Shown here one piece after another: positions 39,831 through 40,021 of a stretch of 40,021 bases of DNA (within the stretch, counting starts at the first letter, position 1; each line of letters opens with the position of its first letter). The notes beneath the pieces are model-generated. The model ran no database searches. It was given only the letters and a program-made list of their open reading frames with translations, and was not told where the DNA came from. The stretch is from Nanobdellota archaeon. Its GTDB lineage: Archaea > Nanobdellota > Nanobdellia > Pacearchaeales > GW2011-AR1. Location of the stretch: assembly GCA_022563455.1 (NCBI GenBank), contig JADFNI010000004.1, positions 1 to 40,021 of the forward strand. The letters are read 5' to 3'. The position numbers and the translations under genes were made by a program.

Positions 39831-40021
39831 ATGGGGGTTGTATTAAGTCTAAGACCTATGACGGAACCTTGTGGATCTAGAAATCTTGAGGTAAGAACTT
39901 CTCAAAGAGGACTAAATAGATTTGATACTTATTTAGGAAGTATACCTATTGGGAATGAAGTTAGATTAATTTATGAGGTTGATAAGAAAACTAGGAGGGT
40001 TAGGATTATAGGAGTAAATAA
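39831..40021 (+). CDS. Partial ORF after uS12, possibly RelE-like
   Basis: Starts one base after the uS12 stop and runs off the window after 63 codons. MGVVLSLRPMTEPCGSRNL is followed by RFDTYLGSIPIGNEVRLIYE then VDKKTRRVRIIGVN. The last stretch (R-L-I-Y-E-V-D...R-V-R-I-I) has the pattern of the central strands of RelE/ParE-type toxins, but this is weak and the rest is missing. It stands where uS7 would be expected. Confidence 0.45.
   Translation, partial: MGVVLSLRPMTEPCGSRNLEVRTSQRGLNRFDTYLGSIPIGNEVRLIYEVDKKTRRVRIIGVN

Overview
The window looks like the genome of a small, AT-rich archaeon of the DPANN kind, perhaps Pacearchaeota/Woesearchaeota-like (inferred from gene content by eye, not a placement). 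The archaeal evidence is direct: an RNA polymerase operon rpoH-rpoB-rpoA-rpl30e-nusA-rps12, eS17, a tiny eL41, Alba, an Sm-like protein, RFC small and large subunits, tRNA-splicing endonuclease with a tRNA carrying a 37/38 intron, and many genes whose start codon lies about 25 nt behind a TATA box, implying leaderless mRNAs. By hand count of a few lines, most of the window is near 30% GC, while the first ~990 bases are in the mid-40s.

Layout. 1-991: a higher-GC DUF2520 NADP-binding gene on the minus strand, cut at its N-terminus, probably a chimeric or foreign fragment. 992-6807: a 5'-truncated giant surface protein rich in N-glycosylation sequons, followed without gaps by MoxR, DUF58 and VWA genes. 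6804-9359 (minus): a MinD-like ATPase and glycyl-tRNA synthetase with an unusual N-terminal extension and an operator-like repeat array at its promoter. 9507-12042: tRNA-Arg with intron, tRNA-Cys, a membrane methyltransferase, RNase Z, an orphan and an Sm-like protein. 12164-16663: three membrane-anchored proteins (a huge Lys/Arg-rich helical protein, a Cys-rich TSP1-like protein and a small one) and an atypical tRNA(CAT). 16666-18751 (minus): eS17-Alba, a winged-helix protein and EndA. 18827-19121: tandem tRNA-half-like repeats running into tRNA-Gln. 19240-23632: house-cleaning NTPase, MGMT-like protein, eL41, HD phosphohydrolase, RFC subunits and a small membrane protein. 23726-30349: a deoxynucleotide block (ThyA, Tmk, NrdR, class II ribonucleotide reductase, kinase-dCMP deaminase fusion). 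30403-31442: tRNA-Lys and two orphans. 31485 to the end: the transcription/translation operon.

How the genes work together. NrdJ makes deoxynucleotides, dCMP deaminase makes dUMP, ThyA makes dTMP and Tmk phosphorylates it; NrdR probably represses the block from palindromes in its own leader, and the HD enzyme may trim dNMP pools. RFC loads the sliding clamp for the polymerase using those dNTPs. EndA and RNase Z mature the tRNAs in the same window. The MoxR-DUF58-VWA set sits in an apparent operon with the surface protein and may help mature or assemble it (inference).

The strongest candidate for something undescribed is the array at 18827-19048: four tandem units that each begin with the first 14 nt of the adjacent tRNA-Gln and can each fold a D-arm-like hairpin and a second hairpin in the same register, although the first unit differs in sequence from the other three. 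All statements rest on reading the sequence by eye; no database search or folding program was run.
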